This document shows, one piece after another, positions 12,611-23,491 of a stretch of DNA of 64,000 bases. Both the position numbers and the translations under genes were made by a program. This DNA comes from Magicicada septendecula (taxonomy: Eukaryota > Arthropoda > Insecta > Hemiptera > Cicadidae): NCBI GenBank assembly GCA_034769895.1, contig CM068369.1, positions 150,201,574-150,265,573 of the forward strand, in the 5' to 3' direction. Below the pieces are notes generated by a model. That model was not told the origin of the DNA and ran no database searches. It worked only from the letters and a program-made list of their open reading frames with translations. How positions within the stretch are numbered: the first letter of the stretch is position 1; each line of letters begins with the position of its first letter.

Positions 12611-14525
12611 TCTAAATAAACTGTGAACGTAATGAAATAAAATGTATAATATCTACACGTAGAGAAAACGTATAGCTGAAATTTACTTTACACCAAAATA
12701 ATTCTTACTATTATCTAAAATAGAAAAAAACGTAAAACTGAAATAGATAAACAAGATTTTTTAAATTCCGAAATTACATAACTTTAGTTGTCTCTTAGAT
12801 AATGAGTGGAGAGAAAAAAAATTACAAATGGTTTCAACTAGATTTTCTAAGAATAAATAAATATATAAAATGTAAACACAATTTGTAATATTGATGTATG
12901 TAATATATGTGTAATATGTATGCAAAATAATGATAATATTGAGGTGCGTTACTGAGTACTGAGGTTCAGGGCTTCGTGGGAGAAAAGGGTATGAGAGAGA
13001 GGACTTGACAGACAGAGAGAGGTGTGTGGGTTTATATGTTTGAATCTCGTCACATTTTGTTAACTAATCAGAAGGAGGGCGACAACAGCGTCAGAGCACA
13101 GACTGTTGTTTTCTACAACAGCTCTGTATGATTAATTATCAGCACAAAATTCTATGTTGTGACCGCAGAGTAAGTATGATTAATGGTGCGGTTGGTGGTT
13201 ACACAACTTATTCTTCAAGAAGATATCCTATTGTAGGTCTCTATAATAAATGTTTTCATATAATAAATGTCTAGATGTTTTTGAGGATAAACGCGGTCAT
13301 TCATTTTTGGCTACTGAAGTTTTCTGTAAATGAACTATTAACTTTCCTCTATAAATTAAATTGCACAAACGTAGCCTAGCTAGAGGTATTTCAACTCGGT
13401 AATTAGGTGTATTGTTTTTTAATTAATTTTATTCCAAACATTTTTTGGAATATGTTAGCTAGATTATAATAATATAATTCGTACATCATAATAGCAGTAG
13501 ACAGAAAAAGTGGTGAGAGTAATAAGGAAAATTATATATCAAATTTTCAATTCAGAAATTATATTTCCCTCACAAAGTTTATTACATGTACTAAAATAAC
13601 ACTTTCAACTATGTTATAATAATTATATTATATTATAATAACACAAAAATAGAATTGATTTTAACTGACTGGGTTGAAATTTCCACCTAGGTCGTAACTG
13701 ACCGGGTTTTATACGATTGCATCGCAACTGACCACGGTCCGCGCTTCAATATAGTTAGCTTAATCAATATATATTATATATTATATTTTATATATTATAT
13801 AATTATATTGTATATTGTATATTGTATACTGTATATTGTATATTATATAATAGCGCTTCAATATATATTAAAGGTTAATCACGAGGCACAAAAAAGGTTA
13901 TCTCCTACATACGAAAACTATCACTGATGTGATTCACCAGATATAGTCGATTTAACAGTACTAGAGGTACTCCTGTTTATCTGCTTGGTTACTTACTTAA
14001 CGGCACATCCACTCGAAAACCCAAGGAAGTAGAATTTATTGTAAAGTTATGTTATAAAATATTATATTATTGTAAGTGACAAAGGTAAGTTCAGTTTTGT
14101 CAAATTGCTTAGTTTTGTCAAATTGCTTGGCCGTACCGCTGTACAATAAAGAAATAATATATAAATTAAGTTTTCAAGGCGTAGTTGTTATACACTTTCA
14201 GACATGTTGAAAGTGTCTTTTATCAAAAGTAATTCTAAAAACGTTTATTCGTAATTTAGTTTAAAGAAGAAAGACATTTTATTCCACTCTCACCTTTCAC
14301 GATAAAAAACATTTCAGAAACAATTTTTACACAAAAAGTCGTAGGCATTTCTTAGAAGTAGGTATACAATCTAATAGATGATAAGAATAGAAGGAGTTCG
14401 ATAAAAGTGCCACTCAAAAGTATATCTTGACGAAATAACGTACCAAAGAGTTTTTGTTAATCGGAAGATCCTTAGCATAATAGATGATCTTCTGACACAG
14501 TGCGAGACCACTGTCATTAAGACCA
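12611..14525. other. Unassigned AT-rich stretch with short repeats
   Basis: No gene was seen. It holds three degenerate copies of TAACTGAC(C/T)GGG starting at 13662, 13695 and 13725. A TATATTGTATATTG-type AT tract lies at about 13765-13850, flanked by two copies of GCGCTTCAATATA (about 13741 and 13852). A short direct duplication of AGTTTTGTCAAATTGCTT lies at about 14093-14128. Confidence 0.5.
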
Positions 14526-14655
14526 CTGACATTGTACTGCGTGTGAACAAATTTTTACTTGATTTGATGTAAGAGACTATCTTGCTGATAACAAACTGTT
14601 TAAATGTGATAATTAAAGCTGGTAATTAGTCACATTGTATTTTTTAAACGTCAAG
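14526..14655 (+). mobile_element. LTR fragment, same family as the 14.8-kb solo LTR
   Basis: From GACATTGTACTGCGTGTGAA through CTTGCTGATAACAAACTG to AAGCTGGTAATTAGT this matches the 3' half of the solo LTR that begins 170 bases downstream. The 5' half and the terminal CGTAACA are absent. It is either a truncated older insertion or a piece of a rearranged element. Confidence 0.75.
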
Positions 14656-14825
14656 TCTGAGACTGATATTTCCATAGTAAATATTTATTAATTTTACAGA
14701 ACTTTAATATTATAATACTCCATTCGATTCGTTAACTTTTTATTTAAATAACATTTTTTATTTTTTTAATCCTACAGAAACTGAAAGTCACCTGGTTTAG
14801 ATGGTGCCTGTATTCAGCATAATAC

Positions 14826-15356
14826 TGTTACGTAATGCGGAAAAGCGTTACGTAATACGGAACGTTCTACAAGTTTCTCGAATTTTCCAGTGGAATCCGG
14901 CTGTAAAGTGTGTGCGCACGTGATCCTCAACGCATTTGCTAGACTCTGAAGAATTCGCGCGGCCGCACGGTCTGTGTCAAGGCCGCAATGAATTACGCTC
15001 TAATGTTTTCCTTTATTGATGATGCGTAGCATGTGGAACATTCTGGATTTTCGGTGGGGTATAAATACAGCCATTCAGTGACCGTCAAGTTAGTTATTGC
15101 CGGGCGATTACTCTGTGCGTTCAAGTAGTTATTAGTGAAAGGTAATTGCCGGACAATTGTAATACAATTGTGTTTTATACTAGTTGACATTTTATTGCGT
15201 GTGAACAAATTTTTACTTGATTTGTTGTAAGAGACTATCTTGCTGATAACAAACTGTTTAATTGTGATAAGTAAAGCTGGTGATTAGTGACGTAATTGGT
15301 GTCTTGTATTTTGTTTTCCACTGTACCATACAACGATCAGTTAGACCGTCGTAACA
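14826..15356 (+). mobile_element. Solo LTR of an LTR retrotransposon
   Basis: A 531-bp block starting TGTTACG and ending CGTAACA, the inverted TG..CA ends of retroviral-type LTRs. It is flanked on both sides by the 4-bp duplication ATAC (14822-14825 and 15357-15360). It aligns over its length with 57485-58024, which has a different flanking duplication, so the two inserted independently. A TATAAATA box at 15060-15067 fits an internal LTR promoter. No gag, pol or second LTR is nearby, so LTR-LTR recombination probably removed the internal part. A 4-bp target duplication is common in Ty3/Gypsy elements, which is the likely but unproven class. Confidence 0.9.
15060..15067 (+). promoter_or_regulatory. 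TATA box of the solo LTR
   Basis: TATAAATA follows a GGTGGGG run and is conserved as TATAAAT in the LTR at 57.5 kb, while adjacent bases vary. Conservation between independent insertions suggests it was the element's core promoter. A start near TCAAGTTAGT about 25-30 bases downstream is inferred only. Confidence 0.6.
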
Positions 15357-15360
15357 ATAC

Positions 15361-16055
15361 ATTATTTAGTTGCAAGATCAACAAAATTACCCAAAGCAAG
15401 AGTACTTATTTTTAAAATAAATAGACTATACTATGTAAGATAGGTAAATAAAGAGATTGTGAAAAATCCGGACAATTAACTAAAATTAAGCAAAAATTCT
15501 TTGCAGATATTTAAAGTCTGTAGTCTTTGCTTAAGGCTTCAGAATAGTTTACCTTACGCAGAAACAATTAGTTCCTAAAGAAGTTGATCAACAGGATTCA
15601 ACAGTCTTGTTGAGACAGACAATTAAGAATGATATATATTTATTACGGATTAAATAAGTAATAACATACTACTAGTTATATAAACCTACGACACAGGTTG
15701 GGAAAACAATAAACCACTGAGTACCCGCGTAACAAGTAATTTGTGTAATACAGTAACCATACCTATTTGTTGCTGCATAATCTTTGCATTTTTAAAACAT
15801 TTTGCTGAATCAAAATTTAAAACTATGACCAAATTCAAAAAGATATTGATATTAAGATATCCACAAACGTTTAATTGACAATACATTTTTAAAAGGTTTC
15901 CAAACTTTTACAAGGTTCCAATAAAGAATTAAAACATTAACATTTAAGCCATATTGGGTGCATATGTATTTTCCTCTTTAAGAGAATGGAAAATAAAATG
16001 ACATAAAATTTTTCTACGCGTGTTTTTATATTAATATTTTTGTTATAATGTGAGA

Positions 16056-16102
<47 letters not shown>

Positions 16103-19100
16103 TGTGTGTGTGTTTATGGACTTTTATAATAAACTATGAAAACAGCAAATTCAAAGTTTCGTCAACGACAGATTAACAACTGACTTCATGTGTCTAACAA
16201 AATTTCTCTCTTAAGATTGTGATTTGGTAATCGTGGTGCGTACAAATAATAAACTCTTTGTCTTTTTTAGTGACTTCCACACACTTTTTCCATTTTATCA
16301 GCGGCGTTGAACATATTGGATCTACATGACAAACCTTTTCACTTATTTGGTTATAAACAGAAGTTTGAGACAAATATTAGGTGTAACGTTATAAAGTAGA
16401 AATAAATAACTAGAATAATCTGAATTGTGAAAAACATTAACTATCACTTGGTAGTTACGAAATGCTGTATCACATAGTAACGTAATACGTAAAATCCTTC
16501 ATTTAGCTTTAGAATTAATTGTCAACTAAGGTAACGTACACACTGAGCAGTTTAGTGGTGGAATAAGTGTAGACAGCCTGTACGACACACCGTTGTTGTC
16601 TATAAAAGTCATTACGAGTTCATATAAAACTCCATATGAAATTCTGCATAAACCACACAAAAAATTGTATTATTTTGGGCATAGTCATCTTACAGAGGTT
16701 TAGTGGAATATGACATTCCTACAATAAAGTGACTTAAAATTATTTATTAAAATGTTTTACGCTACCTGGGCACTACTTCAAAGTTTTCGTACACGTTCGT
16801 AACAGTGTAACTCACGTGAAACATTTTGGATGTGACCTATTTCCATTTCCCCTATAACGCAACACAAACAGGCAACCGCCATGTAGGGCTATTAATAAGA
16901 ATAAAGGGAAAAGATATTTGTACATTATGCAAACGTTGACAGATGTAGGTAGTAAGACTCATTCTAGGCGCACATTTTGGCGTCTTTATGATATTCATAA
17001 GTAGCGTAAACGCCGCCAAAATGTTAAAATATTAATGTTAAGCTTACAAATTGATATATATTAATTGAGCTTACATCCAATAATATAATAAAAATAAAAA
17101 TGGTTCTTTTTGTTCATAAATGTACAGTCTTTAAAGAAACCTCAAACATTTTAATGAAAACCTATATTAAAATGGTAACATTTAATCAGATCATTAAAAT
17201 ACATTAAAATTATTATACATTAAAATTAATTAAAATAATTATACATTATTATACATTAAAATAAAATTGTTCATATCTTTATCGGACACATTATTTCACA
17301 ACAAATCTTGAGCTTCTGTGAATTATTGTCCTGCTTAGAATGTAATGTTAATGTGCAAAATTTTTAATGTTCTAAACATTCTCACACAAAGTTAGAATAC
17401 ATTTCAATAAGTTTTAGGCGATGAAGAAAATTTAAAATAATTATTGAAGAAACAAATTTAAATCTGAATTTCTTGCCTTGATTTTCCTAATGCAGATTTT
17501 CCACTGCCTATGCAATACAACCTTATTAAGTCATACTGCATCATAACATAACGGAACGTTAAAATTCTACAAAAACTGTATAGCGATACCGTGATAGTAG
17601 AAATCAAGAGCCATTGGGCATTTATAATTCTTGTGGGCGAGTAATCAGCAATTACGTACTTCAGTGACATTCTACAGCATCTGTTATGTTGACGAATTTT
17701 ATACACACATCGAACGATATCAAAAACGATTATGATTATAGAGATAAACTCTATGATGTAATTAGCATCTTATTATAATGATAAGCAGTCACAAATTTAC
17801 ATCTTACGTCAATCTGTAATTCTGTTCCCTAGCAAGAAATTTCTACAACTACTGTACAACTACTAAAAAAACCTCTATCCTTTTTTACTAGACGATTTAA
17901 GAAATTTTACTTTTCCTTACCACAAAACTTCTTTCCAGTATTTGAAAGCTGCTGTCAAATTTTGAACAAAATTTAAACAAATTTTAGAAGTAGAATACTT
18001 TCAAGACCATTTTATATCGGTGCCAAAAGCGGTCTAAACTTCTAAATGTTACCGTTTAAAACACACACGTCAAGAGAAGAAAAAAAATCTCCTCCATGGT
18101 AAAAATGTTGCAAAGAAATAACCACTATTTTCTACGTGCCAAGGCTTTAATTGATCACAAATTACCACTTAAGTGTGTAGAAAACAGCTAAATCTATGGT
18201 TTTTAAAAACATCAAATACACGGCTACTCCTGTATACTCTGCAAACCAAAGAAAGTGTATGCATGCAAACCTTTTTAAAAATGGTCTGATAAATTTATTC
18301 CTTCAATAAAATCTTTTCTTAAGCAAAACAGATAATAAAAAGGAATTTTAATAATGGATACTTTCCACTCTCGTCCCTTGTTAAAGAAGCTGGATACAGA
18401 ATCATTTAAGGTCATATTTTTACTAAACGTCTCCTCGTTCGTGAAGCTCCTCAATCAAATGGTAATCAAAACATTCAAGAGATATCGCAAACTCCTGTCA
18501 CCTGTTTTACAAACACAGATAACGATCGTCATCAACGAGAATTAAAAAAAAATTAGAAGCCGTGGTATACCGATCAGCCGACGCGTGAAATAATGTTTCT
18601 TTCAAAACCCTGCAATATTCGTGAAATAAACACCTTGAAACAAATAAACAATTTGAGTGCACAAGAAGCCGTGCACGAAATAATCTACAGGATTCCTGAA
18701 TATGCATATGTCACAAAAAAGAGATATTGCAGAACGGATTAATAATGACTAGGGGAGAAACGAACGTAATGAGTAAAAACGTATTAGCGAAAGTCGTGAG
18801 AAAAATTCGGATGACAAAACAGAAGATTCGTCTGATAAAGAAAGTTTTTTCCTTCCAATTCACAAGCACACGAATTGGCTTACTTGTGACTGACTTTACA
18901 ATATGTAAAACAGCAACCCGAAGCTCAAGCACCTGACTTAAATTTATTAAATAGTGATGAGACATCGCAGCGAGGAAAAAAGGGCATAGTACGCAGAGGC
19001 AGACGATCGTCTCAGCCTCTTTTATAAAAGCCTCAGTTTTTGTTAGTCGAAGTAATAATATTTAAGAAGGGAAATGAAGCAAAACTGTTAGGAAGAAAAA

Positions 19101-19233
19101 TTTTTAAATCATTTAGTGCACCTTTCGCAGTTTATGTAAAGCAGCTGAGTGAATTGGTGAGCAAAGGTAAATTATACAATTTCTTATAAAGTTTCTGTTG
19201 TAAGGCAAATCAAATCGTACTACCTATATCAAT
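15361..19233. other. AT-rich stretch without recognisable gene
   Basis: No coding or RNA gene was recognised. It includes the TG microsatellite at 16.06 kb and an ATTAAAAT-rich low-complexity patch at about 17150-17270. Short open frames around 18.35-18.97 kb overlap each other on both strands and show no family motif. Confidence 0.5.
16061..16113. repeat. (TG)n microsatellite
   Basis: About 26 TG units with a single AG interruption near the end. Confidence 0.95.
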
Positions 19234-19538
19234 GTTGTTAAAATTACTTCCCGGGCTGTTTGGTCGTTGTCCAAAATGTTCGACAACACAAGACGTTTCG
19301 GCAGTGCCATCGACTCCCATCTTCGGTCGAGTACGCTAACGTGAGGTGGTATACATTAGTGGTGACTGTGGTGGTAACAATACGTACGTTAGTCAGTACT
19401 GTGATCACTAACGTATACCACCACACGTTAGCGTACTCGATTTTCACTGAAGATGGCAGTCGTGGTACTGCCAAAACGTCTGGTTTTGTAGAAAACTTTG
19501 GACCACGTCCAAACAGCGCGGGAAGTAATTTTAATAAC
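19234..19538. repeat. Penelope-like inverted repeat with hammerhead-like motif
   Basis: Two arms of about 130 bp (19234-19361 and 19407-19538) are inverted copies separated by about 45 bp. Read outward, each arm has CGTTAGCGTACTCGA, then a hairpin module, then AACGTCT, then GGGAAGTAATTTTAA. In the right arm the module is CTGAAGA (19447-19453), a GGCAG/CTGCC stem, then AAAAC. In the left arm (minus strand) it is CCGAAGA, the degraded stem, then GAAAC (19295-19299). Combined, the arms imply CTGAAGA-stem-GAAAC, the conserved core of hammerhead ribozymes reported in the terminal repeats of Penelope-like retroelements. No Penelope RT or GIY-YIG frame is present. The assignment rests on this motif and the inverted arrangement, so it is probable rather than certain. 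Confidence 0.6.
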
Positions 19539-20004
19539 TTTGACTCCAGCCGTGTAAGCCAACGTAACACATTATCTACTTCAATGTTTATATTGAAAGT
19601 CATCAGAAGCAGATCGGATTTGCCATTGAAAGTATTGCTGTTTATCCAGTCACCTACAATATCAATGGTAAAAAGCAACATTCAGCAAGACATAACTTTA
19701 AGCATTTAACTAGGCTTATATAAACTAACTAAAGACTTTAAAGTTACATAACTAGGCTAATATTTAATAAGAACGGAAATAATTGACTTGTTTGGTAGGA
19801 AGACACGTAACAGTCTTCAGGTTACATAAAAAAAAAACACAAAATTTTTGTATTGGAATAATAAAAAAAAATAAAATAAACGTATAACTCAAAAGTCAAT
19901 GAAGAATTAGATGCATTATTGTGAGAAATATAATTAATTTTACAAACGTTACAAAGTTGTAAACGTAGAAAGCAACATTTTAGTTACAGAGGAAGTTTTA
20001 TTTC
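19539..20004. other. Spacer, possibly continuing the Penelope-like element
   Basis: The first 140 bases (TGACTCCAGCCGTGTAAGCC onward) are less AT-rich than the surroundings and may belong to the same element as the inverted repeat. The remainder is AT-rich with no signature. Confidence 0.4.
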
Positions 20005-20017
20005 AAGAAGAGAAGGT
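20005..20017. repeat. 13-bp target-site duplication of the LINE
   Basis: AAGAAGAGAAGGT occurs here and again, exactly, at 21311-21323, directly bracketing the minus-strand LINE. Exact duplications of this length are the signature of target-primed reverse transcription. Confidence 0.92.
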
Positions 20018-21310
20018 TATTTATTTATTATCAAAATACCCGTATACCATATTGGTGTCGGGTTACATAAATATATGATAAGTACATCAACTACACTCTA
20101 TATACAAATTTTTTCCATCTTGCTCTATCCATTGACAATGTCTTCGCTTCCTTCCAGCCCAAGCCTCTTTCTCTCAAAATGTTTCCCATCATTCCATCCC
20201 AAGTCAGTCGCGGTCTTCCTCTCTTCTTTCTCCCCCCTGATTTTGCCTCCCAAACCTGTTTTACCATTCTATCACTATCCATTATCTGCATGTGTCCCCA
20301 CCAGCATAGTTGTCTCTGTTCAATAAAATCCAGAATCGACATCACTTCCAGATCCTCTCTTATTTGTGTATTCCTAACTCTGTTCTTCCTTGTTACTCCC
20401 ACTACTCTCCTAAGATATTTCATTTCTGCCGCCTGGATTTTACTTTTTTGGCTTTTGGATAGCACCCACGTCTCACAGCCGTATGTTAAAACCGGTCTAC
20501 ATACTGTTTTATACACACTCATTTTCGTTTTTCTTGATATCTCCTTCTTATTTATAAATCTACTGTTTAATGCATAGTATACTTTTATTGCCTTTTCAAT
20601 TCTTTCATTTAATGCGGCTTCTTGTTTCCCATTACTGTCTATTATAAACCCTAGATAATTGTTTGACTTGTTCTATCTTCTCTCCTCCAATCTCTATATT
20701 TATTATTTTCTCCCCCATTACCATTAACTTTGTTTTGGTCTTATTTATTTCCATCCCTTTTTCCTGGAGAACTTCATTCCATATATTCAAATTACCCTGT
20801 AACGCCCTTCCACTTGTAGCCATTAGCACTACAACATCCGCAAAAGCCCCTTCTGCTACTTCTATACTTCTCAAGTTCCTGTAACCAACATGCATTTTCT
20901 TAACCTTCAGTGAACACTTCTTAATAATGTCGTCCATATACAAGTTGAATAATGTCGGACTCAGTCCACCTCCTTGTCTTAATCCATAGTTTGTTGTAAA
21001 TCGTAACGACCTCATATTTTTACCAATTACATAATTAACATTATTTTTGTATAACCTCTGTACTACCTTAATTATTTTACTCCTTATTTCTCTATTTTTT
21101 AAACTTTCCCATATTTTTGTTCTAGGCACACTATCGAAAGCCTTCTCAAGATCAATAAAAGCCAAACATACCAATTTATCGTGTTGTATCGACTTCTCAG
21201 CTATCTGTTGCAGAGTAAAAATGTGATCCTGCACACTTCTCCCTGATCTAAAGCCACTCTGCTACTCCTCCAAACTATTTTCTAAAATTGGGACCAATTT
21301 ATTATTAATT
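20018..21310 (-). mobile_element. Recent 5'-truncated LINE insertion, RT with one dead catalytic residue
   Basis: A 1293-bp minus-strand fragment of an endonuclease-type LINE, cut off within the RT. Visible motifs are QSGFRSGRSVQDHIFTL at the truncated edge, CLAFIDLEKAFDSVPR, GLRQGGGLSPTLFNLYMDDI, and FADVVVLMAT where FADD is expected. Asp to Val at 20833-20835 removes an RT catalytic residue. Downstream are PVLTYGCETWVLS, the QRQLCWWGHMQIMDSDRM thumb motif and the KKRGRPRLTWDGM tail, ending at about 20091. There is one in-frame stop (21262-21264) and one frameshift near 20655; otherwise the frame is open. The 3' end on the minus strand is a short UTR ending in an AATAAATA-type tail. The exact 13-bp target duplication and good coding state make it the youngest recognisable insertion here. 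Confidence 0.93.
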
Positions 21311-21323
21311 AAGAAGAGAAGGT

Positions 21324-22004
21324 GAAAGCAAAAATTACCTGCGGAAAGTAAGTCGTAACTGGGGCGCTTGTTCATCACAAGGGTGCAATGCACGATTAAG
21401 TGCGTACTTTGTGTGGCTGGGGTTTGATTAGCAAAACTCTGCGTGTATGTAGCGTATTCTGTGTACGTTTTACGATTAGATAATCCACGGCAGAATCTTA
21501 GTGTAGCGTAATATTAAAATTTCCCTTTAAATGAAAATTGAATTATATAAATGAGTTGTCAACATTTTTCAATTCAAATTTTTATTTACGTGATGTGAAT
21601 AATTGAGAGTAGTTTATTTATGTCTTCTGAAAGTATTTACGGTATTTTTTAAGGTAGTATGGTGTCAGTTCTCTCGACCACCTGTATTGTCTATTCTGTA
21701 TTCTTTACATATCTGTATTCAAAAGCTATTGTAAAATAATTTTGTAATTACTTAGATGATATTTGTGTAATATAATTAGTAACGTTAATCATATTAATGT
21801 CTTAAGCTTTTAAACAAAAACTTGAAAAATTCAAGACGTATGTTGCGAAATCAAACACACATGTGATACCCTACATAAACTAAAAATGATTGTGAATAAA
21901 TATGAGGAAAATACAATAATCTGAAATATCTTTTTCAGCATATAACAGCTTATATAAGAAATTATTATATATACGATTGTTTTAAGTACTAGGTAAGATA
22001 GAGT
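21324..22004. other. Unassigned spacer
   Basis: About 150 bases next to the LINE have mixed composition, followed by AT-rich DNA. No family was recognised. Confidence 0.5.
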
Positions 22005-23275
22005 TTGAAAAATTGCCGCGGTATCGATCCCGTCACGCTGTTGCGCATGCGTAGCCAGTTTGTTGATTCGTTAGAGAGACAATGCCGATTGTAAACAACT
22101 TTCACTGAGTAAACTTCGTCCGATATGTTTAAAATGTCGAAGAAATTCGAGACGCCAACCGCGTGTAAAAGTAGGTATGTGGTTCGGTCCTTCCATGCGA
22201 AAGGAATAAACCGGCTGAAGGTCACCGTCAAATTTGCTATGTTTATAGAGGAAAAACAACGAGCGATTAGGTGGTACGAGAGGGATATGACGTTTTAATG
22301 AAGTACCCGAAAATGTTTACGACGAGAACGGAGCGGGCGATCGTCTTTAGTGAATGACGACATGATGCGGGCCGTTGAAGAGATTACAGACGAGAATAAA
22401 TGCTTCACTATGACGTCGCTCTCCCTCCATTTTCCAGAAATTTCACTTTCACTTTTTATAAAATTTTGTTTAAAAAGTGGACTGAAATTGAGTGCATCTT
22501 GGGTTTCCATAAGTGCTTCCGGAACAACACAAATGAAACGGTGGGAAAGTTAATTGACTTTTTTGTCGCGATTCAGACAATAAGAGAATAGCATCTTGAG
22601 TCGTATAGTTACCGGGAACAAGACATGGGTATCACGCGCAACTTTTGAATCAAAACAACATAGCGTGAAGACACACTTCATCGACCGCAAAGAAAAAAGT
22701 CAAGTCAACGTTTTCCTCTTGTAAAATCATGTGCACAACCTTTTGAGGTAGAAAAGGTGTTATGCTTATAAACGTCTTGCCTCAAGACTCCACAGTTAAC
22801 TCGGATGTCTATTGAAAAATGCTTATGAAATTTTGTAGTCCGATCCAGAATAACCGACGTGGGTTGGTTACCCGGGACATTGCGATTATTCATGACACAT
22901 TGCCATTGTAACGCAACACCACCTCTCAACCTTCGACTGGGAACAGTTTGGTCAACCGCCGTTCAACCCAGATCTCGCACCAAGCGAATGTTGCAAGCAC
23001 CAAACATCGTTTCTTAGTAGTCAGCGGTTTATAACGACCACGATGTCAAACAAGCTCTAATACGTCGTTCAACTCACAGGTCTGAAATTTCTACGACGAA
23101 GGTATATAACTCCCGGTGTCTCTATGGAAAGTTTTTCAAGAATGACGAAAACTATGTACAAAAACGATTAAGGTGTGTAATTTAAACAGCAATAAAAATG
23201 TTTTGTAAATAAATTTTTTGTATTCTTTAATACACTGTCGATACTTACTTTCTGGATATCTCTCGCACACAGTTA
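22005..23275 (+). mobile_element. Mariner transposon relic, catalytically dead
   Basis: The + strand carries a frame-shifted mariner-type transposase. Segments in order are EGHRQICYVYRGKTTSD (about 22213), DDMMRAVEEITDEN and TSLSLHFPEISLSL (22350-22470), VTGNKTWVSRATFESKQ (about 22608), FSSCKIMCT (about 22705), RGLVTRDIAIIHDT (about 22858), PPFNPDLAPSE (about 22955) and NFYDEGI (about 23080). The first catalytic Asp is Asn (22617-22619), the middle Asp is kept (22894-22896), and the last is Glu (22986-22988). A right terminus near 23235-23275, reading GCGAGAGATATCCAGAAAGT on the minus strand, resembles mariner ends; the left one was not found. It is a different subfamily from the copy at 51 kb. 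Confidence 0.85.
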
Positions 23276-23407
23276 CATATTACGTAAGATAAATGCGTAA
23301 TATCATGAGTGATTAAACAAATTTTTAAAGTACGTGGCAACAGTTGAAACCTGTTAAGAAAATGAAAAAATACCTTTAGAGGCAAAGTGTTTGTTTATAT
23401 ATACTTT

Positions 23408-23409
<2 letters not shown>

Positions 23410-23488
<79 letters not shown>
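23410..23488. repeat. (AC)n microsatellite
   Basis: An uninterrupted run of about 39 AC units, the longest pure dinucleotide tract in the window. Confidence 0.97.

Positions 23489-23491
<3 letters not shown>

Noticed and set aside
19244..19709. Two overlapping frames of about 145-149 residues on opposite strands
   Set aside because: The mutual overlap and length come from the palindromic inverted repeat, which tends to keep both strands open. No protein family motif is visible.
20075..20884. Plus-strand frames over the 20-kb LINE
   Set aside because: They are shadows of the minus-strand RT frame, which carries the RT motifs.
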